64,000 nucleotides of DNA from Vulcanimicrobiota bacterium (GTDB lineage Bacteria > Vulcanimicrobiota > Xenobia > Xenobiales > JADMJV01), in the NCBI GenBank assembly GCA_017307785.1, contig JAFKGI010000002.1, positions 309,501-373,500 on the forward strand. The letters are read 5' to 3'. Position 1 is the stretch's first letter; the number at the start of each line of letters is the position of its first letter. Below the pieces are notes generated by a model, which saw only the letters and a list, made by a program, of their open reading frames with translations, did not search any database and was not told where the DNA came from. Made by a program: the position numbers and the translations under genes. Below are positions 51,408 through 59,666 of the stretch, in pieces.

Positions 51408-51816
51408 GCGGCTGATCGGGCTTGTCGCCGAACTTGCTGGCCAACTCGATCAACTCGACGTCGTAACCGTCGGGGTCTTTCACGAACGCCAGGCGCGTGC
51501 CGCTGCCAAAAACCTTGGGAGCGACTTTCGCGGTGGCACCACAGTCCAGACAGTGCTGGTAGGACTTCTCCAGGTCGTCCACGCCGAAAGCCAGGTGGCC
51601 GTAACCCTTGCCCAGGTCATATTCTTTGGTGTCCCAGTTATGAGTCAGCTCCAGCACCGAGCCTTCGCTTTCCTCACAGTATCCCAAGAAAGCTAACGTG
51701 AAGCGACCGCTCTCGTAGTCCTTGCGCCGCAGCAGACGCATTCCCAGAGCTTTTTCGTAAAAGGCGATGGATTTGTCGAGATCGCCAACCCGTAACATGG
51801 TATGAAGTAGACGCAT
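51400..51816 (-). CDS. gloA: Lactoylglutathione lyase (glyoxalase I)
   Basis: 138 residues in two VOC beta-alpha repeats. HTMLRVGDLDKSIAFYEKAL (5-24) and VLELTHNWD carry the first metal ligands (His and Glu). GHLAFGVDD and KDPDGYDVELIE carry the second pair. This is the compact Ni/Co-type bacterial GloA that converts the methylglyoxal-thiol adduct to the lactoyl thioester. First gene of an operon with the S46 peptidase and the MazG-like protein; their functional link is not obvious. Confident. Confidence 0.92.
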   Translation of the reverse strand: MRLLHTMLRVGDLDKSIAFYEKALGMRLLRRKDYESGRFTLAFLGYCEESEGSVLELTHNWDTKEYDLGKGYGHLAFGVDDLEKSYQHCLDCGATAKVAPKVFGSGTRLAFVKDPDGYDVELIELASKFGDKPDQPRD

Positions 51817-51847
51817 CGCGCCTTCTTCTCAGCGCGGAAAGTGAATC

Positions 51848-52300
51848 CTATCCGCTAACGCCGTACTGCGCCATCATGGCATTCAGCTGCGAATCAAACC
51901 CGGACATCAGCTGCGTATAATAGCTGCTGTCGAGGTTGGCGAAATTCATGGTCGAGCCGGTTCCGGTGGTGGTCGTAGTCGAACTCGACATCCCGTTCAT
52001 CTGGGCGATCATGGTATTGACGTCGGTCACGCCGGTCAGGCCGGCATACTGAGAGGAAAGCGGCGTGGCCAGAGACTCCAGATCGGCATAGTTATTGGTG
52101 CCGCCCGAGAGCATCGAGCCCCAGCCGCCACTCATCATGGTCAACGCCTGCAGCATCATTTGCGAGAGATCCTGAGCCTGGTTGGCTCCCAAGCCACCGC
52201 TGACGCCCGGCAGTCCGGTGCTGCCGAAGACGCCGGCACCGGTGGCGCTCTGTAATCCCAAAGTGCCGAACGAGTTAAAATTTCCTCCGATGATGGCCAT
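51848..52300 (-). CDS. Ser/Gly/Met-rich protein of unknown function
   Basis: 150 residues from ATG 52300: MAIIGGNFNSFGTLGLQ. It is Gly/Ser/Thr-rich with many Met and a run of Thr (about 102-107). No signal peptide, and no charged core. ATG at 52327 is an alternative start but its codons are G-rich leader-like. The MAI..N start groups with the other unusual N-termini. The composition suggests a secreted or structural protein that may be partly disordered. No family recognised. Confidence 0.5.
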   Translation of the reverse strand: MAIIGGNFNSFGTLGLQSATGAGVFGSTGLPGVSGGLGANQAQDLSQMMLQALTMMSGGWGSMLSGGTNNYADLESLATPLSSQYAGLTGVTDVNTMIAQMNGMSSSTTTTTGTGSTMNFANLDSSYYTQLMSGFDSQLNAMMAQYGVSG

Positions 52301-52399
52301 GTCCCACGTCCCATCTCCCCCCATCACAGGGTAGGGGGCGAGCGTTACGCGCTTCTTGCCGAAGTTAAAGACAGCCTGAAGCGGAGATAAAAAAGTTCC

Positions 52400-53155
52400 T
52401 TACAAACACATCCCCCCGGAGATCTCGATGCGTTGCCCGTTGATCCAACCGGTCTCTCCCAACAGTAGAGTAGCCGCCGCGCCGCCGATGTCGTCCGGCA
52501 AGCCGGCCCGGCCCAGAGCCGTTTGAGCGGCCACCATGCGATTCACCTCCGGATTGTCGCGGACCGCACCGCCTCCGAAATCCGTTTCAATCGCGCCAGG
52601 CGCGATGACGTTGACGCTGATGCCACGAGCGCCCAGCTCTTTCGCCTGATAACGGGTCAACACTTCGACCGCGCCTTTCAGAGAGCCGTAAACGCCCTTA
52701 CCCGGCATCGAAAATCGAGCCAGGCCGCTGGAAACGTTGAGGATCTTGCCGCCGTCTTCCAACAGCGGCAGCAACGCGTTGGTCAGAAAAACCACCGGCT
52801 TGAGGTGGACGTTCACCAACTGCTCGAACTCTTCTTCGGTGGTCTCGGTCAACAGGGTGCTGGCACCGGTACCGGCATTGTTCACGAGAAAATCGAAACA
52901 CTCACGACCCCACTCGCTCCTCAGTGCCGACTGAACCGCGGCCGCGAAATCGGCATAGGTCGAAGTGCGGGACACGTCCAGTTGCAGGGCCACCGCTTTG
53001 CGTCCCAGCGCCACAATTTGCCTGACGACCTCTTCGGCCTCAGCCCGGTTGCTGTGGTAAGTGACGATCGAGTCGCCCCCCTTGTGAGCAAGTTGCAGAG
53101 CGGTGCTCCGGCCCAGGCCACGACTGGCTCCCGTAATCAAAGCGATTTTAGACAT
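52400..53155 (-). CDS. Short-chain dehydrogenase/reductase
   Basis: 251 residues. TGASRGLG (8-15) is the NAD(P)-binding glycine motif and VNNAG (about 90-94) the structural motif. The catalytic Ser-Tyr-Lys is present (NVSSG, and VYGSLK near 154-159), with IAPGAIETDF following. A classical SDR of the FabG-like shape, with the substrate unknown. GAGGAG lies 8 nt before the ATG. It is divergent from a LysR-type regulator, so it is the probable target of that regulator. Confidence 0.9.
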   Translation of the reverse strand: MSKIALITGASRGLGRSTALQLAHKGGDSIVTYHSNRAEAEEVVRQIVALGRKAVALQLDVSRTSTYADFAAAVQSALRSEWGRECFDFLVNNAGTGASTLLTETTEEEFEQLVNVHLKPVVFLTNALLPLLEDGGKILNVSSGLARFSMPGKGVYGSLKGAVEVLTRYQAKELGARGISVNVIAPGAIETDFGGGAVRDNPEVNRMVAAQTALGRAGLPDDIGGAAATLLLGETGWINGQRIEISGGMCL

Positions 53156-53165
53156 TGGCTAGACT

Positions 53166-53186
53166 CCTCAAGTTGATTTTCTGAGG
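53166..53186. promoter_or_regulatory. Possible LysR-regulator operator
   Basis: CCTCA and TGAGG arms separated by 11 nt (arms 53166-53170 and 53182-53186), inside the 104-bp SDR-LysR divergent gap. It overlaps the SDR ribosome-site region, so binding could repress SDR expression. LysR boxes are usually dyads of this spacing; that is the reason for the call. Confidence 0.45.
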
Positions 53187-53259
53187 CCAGCTTATTGCTT
53201 CGCCAACAAAGAATAAAGACCGAGTTTCAAGACAGACTATCCAGGAAATCAAAACAATC

Positions 53260-54150
53260 ATGGAGCGAACCGAAATGATGCGCGTCTTCCTACGCGTGGC
53301 TGAACTGACCAGCTTCTCACGGGCCGCGGAAAGCCTCGGCCAGCCCAAAGCTTCCGTCTCCCAGGCGGTCCAACAACTGGAAAACCTGACGGGAGCACGA
53401 CTATTGCAACGCACCACCCGCAAGATCAGCTTGACCCAGGACGGCCTGGCTTTCTATGAGCGCTGCCGCGACTTCTTGGCCGATCTCGAAGAGATCGAGT
53501 CCATGTTCAAAAGCGGCGGCGACCTCAAAGGGCGTCTGCGGATCGACATGCCCAGCGGCTTTGCCAAACGGCTGCTGACCACGCACCTGCCGGAATTTCT
53601 GAACAAGCACCCCGGTCTGGAACTCGAACTGAGCACTACCGATCGCCGGGTCGACGTGATTCGCGAAGGCTTCGACTGCGTGGTGCGAGTGGGTTTCAGC
53701 GCCGACCCCGGGGTGATGGTGCGGTCTTTGGGACAACTGGAAGTCATCAACGTGGCCAGCCGGGATTATCTGCGGCGCCACGGCATTTCCAAGACCCTGG
53801 CCGACCTGGAACACCACCAGTTGATTCACTACGCACCGGTGCTGGGCGCCAAGGCCACCGGCTTTGAATACCTGCAGGACGGCGAGATCCGCTACCTTCC
53901 CATGCGCGGCTCTATCACCGTGAACAATTCGGAAGCCTACAACCTGGCCTGTCTGGCCGGCTTCGGAATCATCCAGGTCCCCAAGTTAGGTGTCCACCCG
54001 GATATGGTGGAGATACTGCCGGATTGGCCCTGCGAGCCGATGCCGATCTATTTGCTTTATCCTCACCGGCGCACCCTCTCACGACGCCTGCAAGTCTTCC
54101 TGGATTGGGTGTCGGGCTTGATTCAGACCCACTATGCTACGATTCCGTAG
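53260..54150 (+). CDS. LysR-type transcriptional regulator
   Basis: 296 residues. The N-terminal winged helix-turn-helix (MMRVFLRVAELTSFSRAAES, then ASVSQAVQQLENLTGARLLQRTTRKISLT, residues 6-64) is a textbook LTTR. The effector domain (about 95-290) has the AARv/CrgA-type layout. It should bind its own divergent promoter and control the SDR gene, with an unknown small ligand. No clear Shine-Dalgarno precedes ATG 53260. Only 32 bp separate it from the following pseudopilin operon. Confidence 0.92.
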   Translation: MERTEMMRVFLRVAELTSFSRAAESLGQPKASVSQAVQQLENLTGARLLQRTTRKISLTQDGLAFYERCRDFLADLEEIESMFKSGGDLKGRLRIDMPSGFAKRLLTTHLPEFLNKHPGLELELSTTDRRVDVIREGFDCVVRVGFSADPGVMVRSLGQLEVINVASRDYLRRHGISKTLADLEHHQLIHYAPVLGAKATGFEYLQDGEIRYLPMRGSITVNNSEAYNLACLAGFGIIQVPKLGVHPDMVEILPDWPCEPMPIYLLYPHRRTLSRRLQVFLDWVSGLIQTHYATIP

Positions 54151-54182
54151 CATACGACGAAAAGTCCGAAACCCATGGTAAA

Positions 54183-54644
54183 ATGAAGGCTATGCGCCGA
54201 GGCTTCAGTTTGATCGAAGTGCTCTTCGCCAGTGGGGTGGCGGCCATTGGCCTGCTCACGTTGCTTGGCGCTCTCCTCTCGATCCAGCGAGCCAGCCTCA
54301 AGACGGCCGACAGCGAACGAGCCGCCGCCCTGGCCGACCAGTTGGTGGAACGCACCGTGCGTGAAGTGGCTCGCCGCGAAAACGAAGCCTTCTGGGCCGC
54401 TCCCCAGGATGCCGTGTGGAAAACCGGCGACGAGGGGGACTTCCACTACGAGCTGAAATCGCAGGCCATCATGGCGCGCGCCGGCGGAGCCCTGGGCCAA
54501 AGCACGGGAGCTTCCGACAACAACTTACGGCGTCTGACCGTCAAAGTCTGGTGGTGGTCGACCGAAGCCGGCAGTCGTCAGGGCTACGGCAATCTACAGG
54601 TCCATACGTCTCGCCTGATCAACCGCACCCGGATCGGCAACTGA
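54183..54644 (+). CDS. Minor pseudopilin (PilV/GspI-like)
   Basis: 153 residues beginning MKAMRRG|FSLIEVLFASGVAAIGLLTLLGA. This is a class III leader with Gly -1, Phe +1 and Glu +5, and matches PilV-type minor pilins (IEVLFA is a common PilV/GspI sequence). The mature part is soluble, with WWW near 125. The ATG at 54183 and a second at 54192 are both possible. The stop shares one base with the next start (TGATG). First gene of the third pseudopilin operon of the window. Confidence 0.85.
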   Translation: MKAMRRGFSLIEVLFASGVAAIGLLTLLGALLSIQRASLKTADSERAAALADQLVERTVREVARRENEAFWAAPQDAVWKTGDEGDFHYELKSQAIMARAGGALGQSTGASDNNLRRLTVKVWWWSTEAGSRQGYGNLQVHTSRLINRTRIGN

Positions 54645-55294
54645 TGAAACGGCGCGGCTACACCCTGCTGGAACTCTCTCTGGCCTCGAGCCTGGTGGCG
54701 GTCGTATTGCTGGTGGCCAGCCTGCTCCTGTTCTACGGGATGCGCAGCTGGCGCCGTCTGGATCAGAGTCAGGAGGCCGGCTTTCAGCTGAGCAAAGCCT
54801 GTCGCAACCTGCGGGAGGAACTGCGCCATGCATCCTTCAACGAGTGCCAGGTCGAGCAGCGGGCCGAACTGGGCTCGGTGCTCAGCTTTCTCTCCGCCGT
54901 CGACGAACCCAGCGGGGAACTGCTCTTCCAGCCCGACGGTAGTCCTTTCTGGCAGCGCAACGTGCTCTATTACCTTGCCAGTCCTGGTGGCGACAGTTGC
55001 CGAGACGTGGTCGATTGTCCTCACAAGCGCTTGCTGCGCCTCTCGCTCGACACCGGCAAGCGGACCAGTCCGGATACCGACCCTTCGGTCACGGAGGAAG
55101 ATTTGCTGACCAACCCCCTGGAGAGCCTGCGAGGTGACGCGCCGGCCATCGCCATCAACCTCAAATTCCTCAACGTCCAGTTGGCCCCGGACCCGATTGC
55201 CTTTCCCGACGAGGTAAAGGTGGAAGTGCGTGCCGAAAATGCCTCCAAGATGGTGCAGATGCAATTTTCGATCTTTCCGAGGAACCTGCAGTGA
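54644..55294 (+). CDS. Minor pseudopilin (PilW/GspJ-like)
   Basis: 216 residues beginning MKRRG|YTLLELSLASSLVAVVLLVA, with Tyr at +1 and Glu at +5. The helix is followed by a long globular domain, as in PilW/GspJ. Three Cys (about 62, 118 and 125) occur in the mature part; the last two could form a disulfide that shapes a tip domain. It is translationally coupled to the gene before (TGATG) and to the next (GTGA). Confidence 0.83.
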   Translation: MKRRGYTLLELSLASSLVAVVLLVASLLLFYGMRSWRRLDQSQEAGFQLSKACRNLREELRHASFNECQVEQRAELGSVLSFLSAVDEPSGELLFQPDGSPFWQRNVLYYLASPGGDSCRDVVDCPHKRLLRLSLDTGKRTSPDTDPSVTEEDLLTNPLESLRGDAPAIAINLKFLNVQLAPDPIAFPDEVKVEVRAENASKMVQMQFSIFPRNLQ

Positions 55295-57264
55295 AGCGCT
55301 CCCGCGCCTTTGTCTTGCTGAGCGTCATGTTTGTGATGCTGGTGGTGGGAATGCTGCTGCGCGCTGCTATCATCCGCATGCCGGTCGTCACCGGCGCCTA
55401 TCGTCACGCCAGCGACCGCGAGGAAGCTCGGCGCGCAGCCGAATCCGGACTGGAATACGCCCTCACGCGCCTGCGCGAAAATCCGCGCTGGTGTGGTAAT
55501 TCCAACGGAGTGGTGGTGGATCAGGCCGGCATCCGCGTGGCCGAACAAAACGGCAACGTCATCGGCAATCTAACCCAGGAAGGTGGGGCGTCCAGCCAGT
55601 TCCGCCTGCGCTTCAACTACCAGGACGGCCCCGGCGGTGGCGAGGGAATGCCCAATCCCCCCAGCGACTTCTGGATCAAGTCTCCCTGGGTCTCGGTCAA
55701 CAATCTGCTGGGCACCAGCAACGCCAATATCCCTCAGGGAGACGGAGCCGACGGTCGCGTCCAGGATCCGCCCACTCTGCTCGGCCTGGTTCCCAGTCAA
55801 AGCGTCACTCTGCGCTGCGAAGGAGTGTGCAATAGCCAGACCTCGGTGGTCGAGAGCGTCTATCGGGTGACGGCTAATCACGCCGTTTCCGACGCCGTCG
55901 TCATGGCCGGCGGCGACCTCAAGCTGAACACGCTGGGCAACGTCACCCTGGACGCTTCTCATCCGCGCAACTCGGCCGACAATTGGGTGCGGCTGCGCAC
56001 CAAAAAGAGCTTTGCCGCCATGCACCCGGGTGGGGATGCCGCCCAGCTCCGCGTGGCCCCGGAACGCAAAGCCCAGATAGGACACGATCCCAGCCGGTCC
56101 ATGACCGGCAGCTATGACGCCGACAAACTCTCGATTGTGCCGGAAACCTCGGACGACGGGAACGACTTCTACTCGGTCAAATGGGAGAACGTCCATCAAG
56201 CGGACAGCAATTCCAATACCAACACGGCGGTGCACATTCCGGCCGGCACCTATGCGGCCTGGGATGACGGCAGCGTTCACTACTTCGACAAAACCCTCAG
56301 CCAGTATCGAAGATTCATCTCCAATCCCGCCAACCGGGACAACCAGGGAACGGTGGTGAGTGCCAATCTGGAAGAACTCCGCACCGGCACGAACGTCGAA
56401 CGCAATCCCGGGATGTCGGTGAAGCCCCACAACCTCCCCTACTACCAGAGCGACAATCTGCGTTATGAACCGGGAGTTCTTTGGAGGACGAAAAATACGG
56501 ATATGCTGGTGGAGCCTTCGTCCACCGGCAAACTGGATTTTTCTCTGGTTCCCAAATTTCCAGCGCCGGCCAGCAGCACCGAGGAAGACTATGTCGAGCC
56601 GCCCGACGGCAGCTACAGTCCCGACAACCTGATGCTCTACATGACCAATACCACTATTACCGCGCCCGGCAAAGTCAATCTGCAATGCTGCGTCAAGGGG
56701 CGCTCCGGAACCATTACCAGCCAGGGCGATATGACCATCGTGGCCGGTCGCACCCTGACCTTGAAGGGGCGGTCCACCAAGGTTCAGGACCTCGAGGACG
56801 TGCCCACGGAGCTACTGGCCAACCTGGCTGAAAAAGCGCGCCGGGACGGTGGCAAGGAACGCGCCGGTCTGGGCCTGGCCGACGATGACAGCGGCACTCT
56901 GCAGTTGAACATCTACAGCAAGTCCGACGTCACCATTTCTTCTTTCACCGGCCATAGCTACCGAAGCCTGGGCTTCCAGGGCCTGATGTACAGCTGGGGC
57001 GATTTCCGGCTGAACGCGGGCGAAGCCAACCCCGATTTGCACCGTGGCAACGTTGTGTTGACGGGTGCGCTGGTTTCCTACGGCAATGACCCGGCCACCC
57101 AAGCGCCCGGACGGGGAACGGACACCGGCGGGGTGAGCATGATCGCCAGCCGCATTCGGCTCACCTTTGATCCCCGTTTTCTCCCCGCCATCAATCAGCT
57201 CCAACCCGACGGAACGGCCCTCTTTCAGTTGACCCGTAGCGCCTACCGCGTCCTGCCGCACTAA
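55291..57264 (+). CDS. Large PilX/GspK-like tip pilin, probable adhesin
   Basis: 657 residues starting (GTG) MKRSRA|FVLLSVMFVMLVVGMLL. The hydrophobic helix has Phe +1 but Ser at +5 instead of Glu, which is the pattern of PilX/GspK tip pilins. EEARRAAESGLEYALTRLRE (about 48-67) is a typical PilX continuation. A very large beta-rich exported region (about 90-650) with several Asn/Thr-rich repeat-like strands follows, far longer than normal PilX (~200). It is therefore a candidate pilus-tip adhesin or sensor. Its stop is one base before the response regulator start, so structure and regulation are co-transcribed. Confidence 0.75.
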   Translation: MKRSRAFVLLSVMFVMLVVGMLLRAAIIRMPVVTGAYRHASDREEARRAAESGLEYALTRLRENPRWCGNSNGVVVDQAGIRVAEQNGNVIGNLTQEGGASSQFRLRFNYQDGPGGGEGMPNPPSDFWIKSPWVSVNNLLGTSNANIPQGDGADGRVQDPPTLLGLVPSQSVTLRCEGVCNSQTSVVESVYRVTANHAVSDAVVMAGGDLKLNTLGNVTLDASHPRNSADNWVRLRTKKSFAAMHPGGDAAQLRVAPERKAQIGHDPSRSMTGSYDADKLSIVPETSDDGNDFYSVKWENVHQADSNSNTNTAVHIPAGTYAAWDDGSVHYFDKTLSQYRRFISNPANRDNQGTVVSANLEELRTGTNVERNPGMSVKPHNLPYYQSDNLRYEPGVLWRTKNTDMLVEPSSTGKLDFSLVPKFPAPASSTEEDYVEPPDGSYSPDNLMLYMTNTTITAPGKVNLQCCVKGRSGTITSQGDMTIVAGRTLTLKGRSTKVQDLEDVPTELLANLAEKARRDGGKERAGLGLADDDSGTLQLNIYSKSDVTISSFTGHSYRSLGFQGLMYSWGDFRLNAGEANPDLHRGNVVLTGALVSYGNDPATQAPGRGTDTGGVSMIASRIRLTFDPRFLPAINQLQPDGTALFQLTRSAYRVLPH

Positions 57265-57265
57265 C

Positions 57266-59560
57266 ATGTCCTACCAAATTCTGCTGGTCGAGGACGACCT
57301 GGATCTACGCGAGACCATGCTGGACGTTCTCACCGACCAGGGGTATCAAGTTCTGGCCGTTGCCTCTGGGCAACAGGCGGTCCAGCAAGCCAGTCACCAG
57401 ACCTTCGACCTGGTCATCACCGATATTCGCATGGAGGGCATGGATGGACTCGAAGCCCTCGAGCGAACCCGCAAGATTCAACCTTCGGTCTCGAGCCTGG
57501 TGGTCAGCGGCTACGCCTCGGAACATGAAACCCTCAAAGCGCTCTCTCTGAATGTAGGGGCCTATCTCAAGAAGCCCTTCGCCGTCCAGGAATTCCTCAA
57601 CGCCGTGGCCGAGCTGCTGGCCCGCCGCGGGGCCGAAAGCGAGCGCAATCGCGAGCTCCTCTCGCTGCGCCGCGCCCTGAAGTGGTCTCTAGAAAATTCC
57701 GCCCGCCTGGGCGAGGAGCTCTCCTGGACCTCGATGCACGGCCGTCCCGACGAAGCCGGCGCACTGGCCTACCGCCTGGCCATCGCCCTGGGGTTGGCCC
57801 CGCCCGCCTGCGAACAGATTCGCCTGGCCACCATGATTTATCCACTGCAGCTCTCGCCGCGCTTCCGCATTTCCGCACAAGCCTTGGAAGAGACCTCGAT
57901 CATGCGTCCCATCGGCGGTGCCTTGAGCGCCCTGCAGCAACCTGGTGACTCTCTGCCTTTGGCCGCCCGGCTGGTCCACCTGAGCTGGCACCTGCTGGAA
58001 CAGCGCCACCAACTGGGCGAGCTTCCTCCCGTGGAAAGCCTCAGCGACCCCGCTCTGCGCCAGGCTTACGAACACGTGCGTCGCAGCGATTGGGAAAGCG
58101 AAACGGGCCAAGAAGAGCGCTGGGGCGGCGGCCATAACCCGCAGAGCAGTCTGCTCTTCTTGGGCCAGGCGCTGGAGGAAGCGGGCGACCCCGGCGCCGG
58201 CCAGGCCTTCTCCCAGCTGCTTTCCCAGGAAGGCATCAGTGCCGCCAAAGTGGAGGCGGCTCTGGGCCTGGCCCGCCTCAGTCTGGCCCGCCAGGACGGA
58301 GCCGCTTGCTGGCAATGGTCCAGTCGGGCCGTGGAGTTGGCCTCTCACCTGGGACCCATCAGTTACGCACTGGCACAATTAGAGCGCGCCTTGCTGCTCT
58401 ATCAGGGGCGAGCGGCCCAGGCCGTCACCGAGCTCCAGCAAGCGCTTTCTATGTGCGCCCAACTACCGTTGCCTCGCAGCCTGGCTCAACTGGCTCTGGG
58501 ACAACCCGAGAGCCTGGAGTTTTTACTGCGACCGGAGAACCGCGGCGAAATCGGGCGCCGCTGGACCTGGACCCTGGGTGCCGTGTTGGAGATCTCTCAG
58601 GGCAACGAAGCGGCTTCGCTGCTCTTTCCCTTCGCTCGCGAGCTGAGCGAACTGCTGTCGCGCGGGCGCCTCTCGTCCGCGGCCCGCCGGCGACTGCTGG
58701 CCTGCAGTCAACAGCTGCAGAGCGTGCCCGAAGACCTGGTCACGCGCCTGTTGGCCGACCCCGAGGCCGACATTCGCGCCGGAGCCCAGAACCTGAGCAG
58801 CAGCACCCAGGCGCAACCCCTGATGCGCCTGCAGACGCTGGGATTTCTACAGTGCCACGTGGGTCCCAAACGCGTCGAGGAAAGCCAGTGGAAGTCCAGC
58901 AAGGCCAAATACCTGCTGGCCTATCTGGCGGCCCACCGCGGTTGGGTCAACGAGGAGTTCCTGTTGGAGTGCTTCTGGCCCGAAAGCGGCCCCGGTGGCC
59001 GGCGCAATCTGCACAACAACCTCTACTACCTGCGCAAATGCTTGAAATCCCATCTTTCCGAAGAGCAAGAGCCCATCCTCAGAGAAAAGGAAGCCCTCTG
59101 CCTCAATCCCGCTCTGGCTCTGTGGCACGACCTGGATGAGTTCAACTGCGCTTTCGAAGCGGGCGACCTGCGGCGAGCTGTGGAACTCTACGGCGGCACC
59201 TTCCTGGAAGGCTGCTATATGGACTGGGTGCTACCCATCCGTCAGAGCCTGGAAGAAAAGTATCTGCAGGCGTTGGGCCGGTTGGCCCTGAGCGGCGCCG
59301 ACCACGGCCGCTACCAGGAGGCGCTGGAGCTTTCCACCCGTCTGTTGGCGGCCGACCCGGCCAGCCAGGAAGGTCATTTGCTGAAGATGCGCGCCCATCT
59401 GGGCCTGGGTCAACCCGAAGCGGCTATCCGTCAGTATAAGACCTGTGAACGCGTTCTCCAGGAAGAACTGCACAGTGAACCCTCGATGGCGCTGGTCACG
59501 GTCTATCAGCGCGCTCGCCATGGCATGCCCGATGAAGCCATGGAGAAATTGTCTCGCTGA
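57266..59560 (+). CDS. Response regulator with SARP/BTAD-type output domain
   Basis: 764 residues. A CheY-like receiver (1-120) has the acidic pair in LLVEDDLDL, phospho-Asp53 (LVITDIRM) and Lys at about 102 (YLKKPFA). The middle (about 130-510) is helical and I do not recognise it. Part resembles a hydrolase-like or TPR-like helical array. The C-terminus has a winged-helix output (LGFLQCHVGPKRVEESQWKS, about 525-545, then NLHNNLYYLRKCLKS). A BTAD/TPR domain (about 630-755, VELYGGTFLEG) follows, as in SARP regulators. It should act as a transcription activator when phosphorylated, probably by the kinase at 60995-62683. It directly follows the tip-pilin gene. Confidence 0.82.
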   Translation: MSYQILLVEDDLDLRETMLDVLTDQGYQVLAVASGQQAVQQASHQTFDLVITDIRMEGMDGLEALERTRKIQPSVSSLVVSGYASEHETLKALSLNVGAYLKKPFAVQEFLNAVAELLARRGAESERNRELLSLRRALKWSLENSARLGEELSWTSMHGRPDEAGALAYRLAIALGLAPPACEQIRLATMIYPLQLSPRFRISAQALEETSIMRPIGGALSALQQPGDSLPLAARLVHLSWHLLEQRHQLGELPPVESLSDPALRQAYEHVRRSDWESETGQEERWGGGHNPQSSLLFLGQALEEAGDPGAGQAFSQLLSQEGISAAKVEAALGLARLSLARQDGAACWQWSSRAVELASHLGPISYALAQLERALLLYQGRAAQAVTELQQALSMCAQLPLPRSLAQLALGQPESLEFLLRPENRGEIGRRWTWTLGAVLEISQGNEAASLLFPFARELSELLSRGRLSSAARRRLLACSQQLQSVPEDLVTRLLADPEADIRAGAQNLSSSTQAQPLMRLQTLGFLQCHVGPKRVEESQWKSSKAKYLLAYLAAHRGWVNEEFLLECFWPESGPGGRRNLHNNLYYLRKCLKSHLSEEQEPILREKEALCLNPALALWHDLDEFNCAFEAGDLRRAVELYGGTFLEGCYMDWVLPIRQSLEEKYLQALGRLALSGADHGRYQEALELSTRLLAADPASQEGHLLKMRAHLGLGQPEAAIRQYKTCERVLQEELHSEPSMALVTVYQRARHGMPDEAMEKLSR

Positions 59561-59666
59561 CATTTAACAACTCGTTCACATTTCCATGGCCATTCATGAA
59601 AGCCCCATGATCGAGCTGTCGTTTAATGAGTGCAAGCAAGACAGCAAATCGAAGGAGCACTCGACA

